From positions 1 to 7,123 of the forward strand of contig JAZQWC010000034.1 in assembly GCA_045632125.1 (NCBI GenBank): 7,123 nt of DNA, read 5' to 3'. The DNA is from CALWPV01 sp045632125 (lineage in GTDB: Bacteria > Bacillota > Clostridia > Lachnospirales > Bianqueaceae). Shown one piece after another: positions 6,393 through 7,123 of the stretch (its first letter is position 1; every line of letters begins with the position of its first letter). Both the position numbers and the translations under genes were made by a program. The notes below the pieces were generated by a model. That model did not search any database. It saw only the letters and a program-made list of their open reading frames with translations, and was not told the origin of the DNA.

Positions 6393-7123
6393 ACAGTCAT
6401 TCAGACCCAGAGCTTCCAGATCAGCAATGATGGTGTCGATTTCGTCGATAGACTTCTGACCCATTACCAGAGCAGCAACTGCCTGCTGAGAGTAGGAGTC
6501 CAGATCGTTCCATACCAGGTTGATAGTCTCTACGTCAGCGGGATCTGCAGTAGCCCATACACCAGTGTTGTCGATAGAGGTCCAGTGACCAAAGTCAACG
6601 GTCTCATCCTGGTAGTGGTACTTGCCTTCTGCCCAACCCAGAGTGATGCAGCCTTCAGCGGCCTTATCCAACTCGTAGTAGTTCATATCAGCGGTAATAG
6701 CACGAGAGTACAGGATCTTACCATAAGCAAGTCTCTGAGCGTACTTGTCAGGCAGATACTGGTTCAGCTGGTCAGCATCAAACATCTTGCCGTCTTCTTC
6801 AGCTTCGTACTGTTTGAATACACGCTCGCCGTCAACCATCTCATAGTTAACGCCTTCGGTACCATAGTTGATCAGGTCGATGTGCTCCTGGCTGTAGTAG
6901 CAATCCAAGAATGCAGCACCCAGTTTAGCGTCTTCCATGTTGGAAGTGAAGCAGAACTCATCCCAGATGTAAACCGGATCTCCCAGAGCCAGCAGAGGCT
7001 GAACGCCTTCTACAGCTGCGAAGGGAACCATGGGCTGATACAGAACAGGGTTCTCGGTGTTGTCGGGATCGAATACGGACTCGATGGTGGGCTCATAGGT
7101 AGAACCTACAGCGTATACGGGCA
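6348..7123 (-). CDS. SBP2: extracellular solute-binding protein, C-terminal part (cut by window edge)
   Basis: The C-terminal ~258 residues of a paralogue of SBP1; the frame remains open to the right edge, and the Met at 7031 is internal because homology to SBP1 continues upstream of it (VYAVGSTYEPTIES). By hand alignment it differs from SBP1 at about 33 of ~257 positions, with one single-residue gap in the loop after NYGTEGVNYEM. Differences cluster in that loop (SBP1 positions ~426-437), while most of the C-terminal 170 residues are nearly invariant. It should be the substrate-binding component of an ABC importer, with the lipoprotein signal expected outside the window. A terminator follows 39 bases past the stop codon, so the AraC-type gene downstream is a separate transcription unit. 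Confidence 0.93.
   Translation of the reverse strand, partial: PVYAVGSTYEPTIESVFDPDNTENPVLYQPMVPFAAVEGVQPLLALGDPVYIWDEFCFTSNMEDAKLGAAFLDCYYSQEHIDLINYGTEGVNYEMVDGERVFKQYEAEEDGKMFDADQLNQYLPDKYAQRLAYGKILYSRAITADMNYYELDKAAEGCITLGWAEGKYHYQDETVDFGHWTSIDNTGVWATADPADVETINLVWNDLDSYSQQAVAALVMGQKSIDEIDTIIADLEALGLNDCEEIRQGQYDRFLGK

Overview
The window looks like chromosomal DNA from an anaerobic Firmicute of class Clostridia (gut-type Lachnospiraceae or Oscillospiraceae-like). This is an inference from three things: a bacterial type 2 isoleucyl-tRNA synthetase, long lipoprotein solute-binding proteins with Thr/Glu/Asp-rich linkers, and strong AAGGAGG ribosome binding sites. Species cannot be named from the sequence alone.

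Layout. Positions 2-3019 (+ strand) hold most of ileS, whose first few dozen codons lie left of the window. It ends in a strong terminator and faces a leftward block on the - strand, separated by 222 bp that carry two terminator hairpins. In transcription order, right to left, that block holds: the C-terminal part of one extracellular solute-binding lipoprotein gene (SBP2, 7123 to 6348, continuing off the right edge); its terminator (6281-6308); a 189-bp promoter region with repeats; an AraC-family regulator (6091 to 5168) with a terminator overlapping its stop codon; a 140-bp leader and promoter region; a complete solute-binding lipoprotein gene (SBP1, 5014 to 3242); and its bidirectional terminator.

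How the genes relate. SBP1 and SBP2 are recent paralogues, about 87% identical in the overlapping protein stretch by hand alignment. They share an 81-bp perfect match spanning the stop codon and 3' untranslated region, and their terminators are recognisably homologous. A cupin-type AraC regulator sits between them. The likely reading is a sugar or oligosaccharide uptake locus in which the regulator senses a ligand and controls one or both binding proteins. No permease, ATPase or glycoside hydrolase is visible, so partners must lie outside the window or elsewhere in the genome. ileS is a housekeeping neighbour with no evident functional link.

The most notable non-coding signals are a pair of 11-bp direct repeats 21 bp apart just upstream of the araC-type promoter, a tandem 11-bp AT-rich repeat in that gene's leader, and the divergence of the two SBP terminators, which keep their stems while exchanging one stable tetraloop for another. 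I see no clearly new biological system here; it reads as a duplicated uptake and regulation locus with good regulatory detail.
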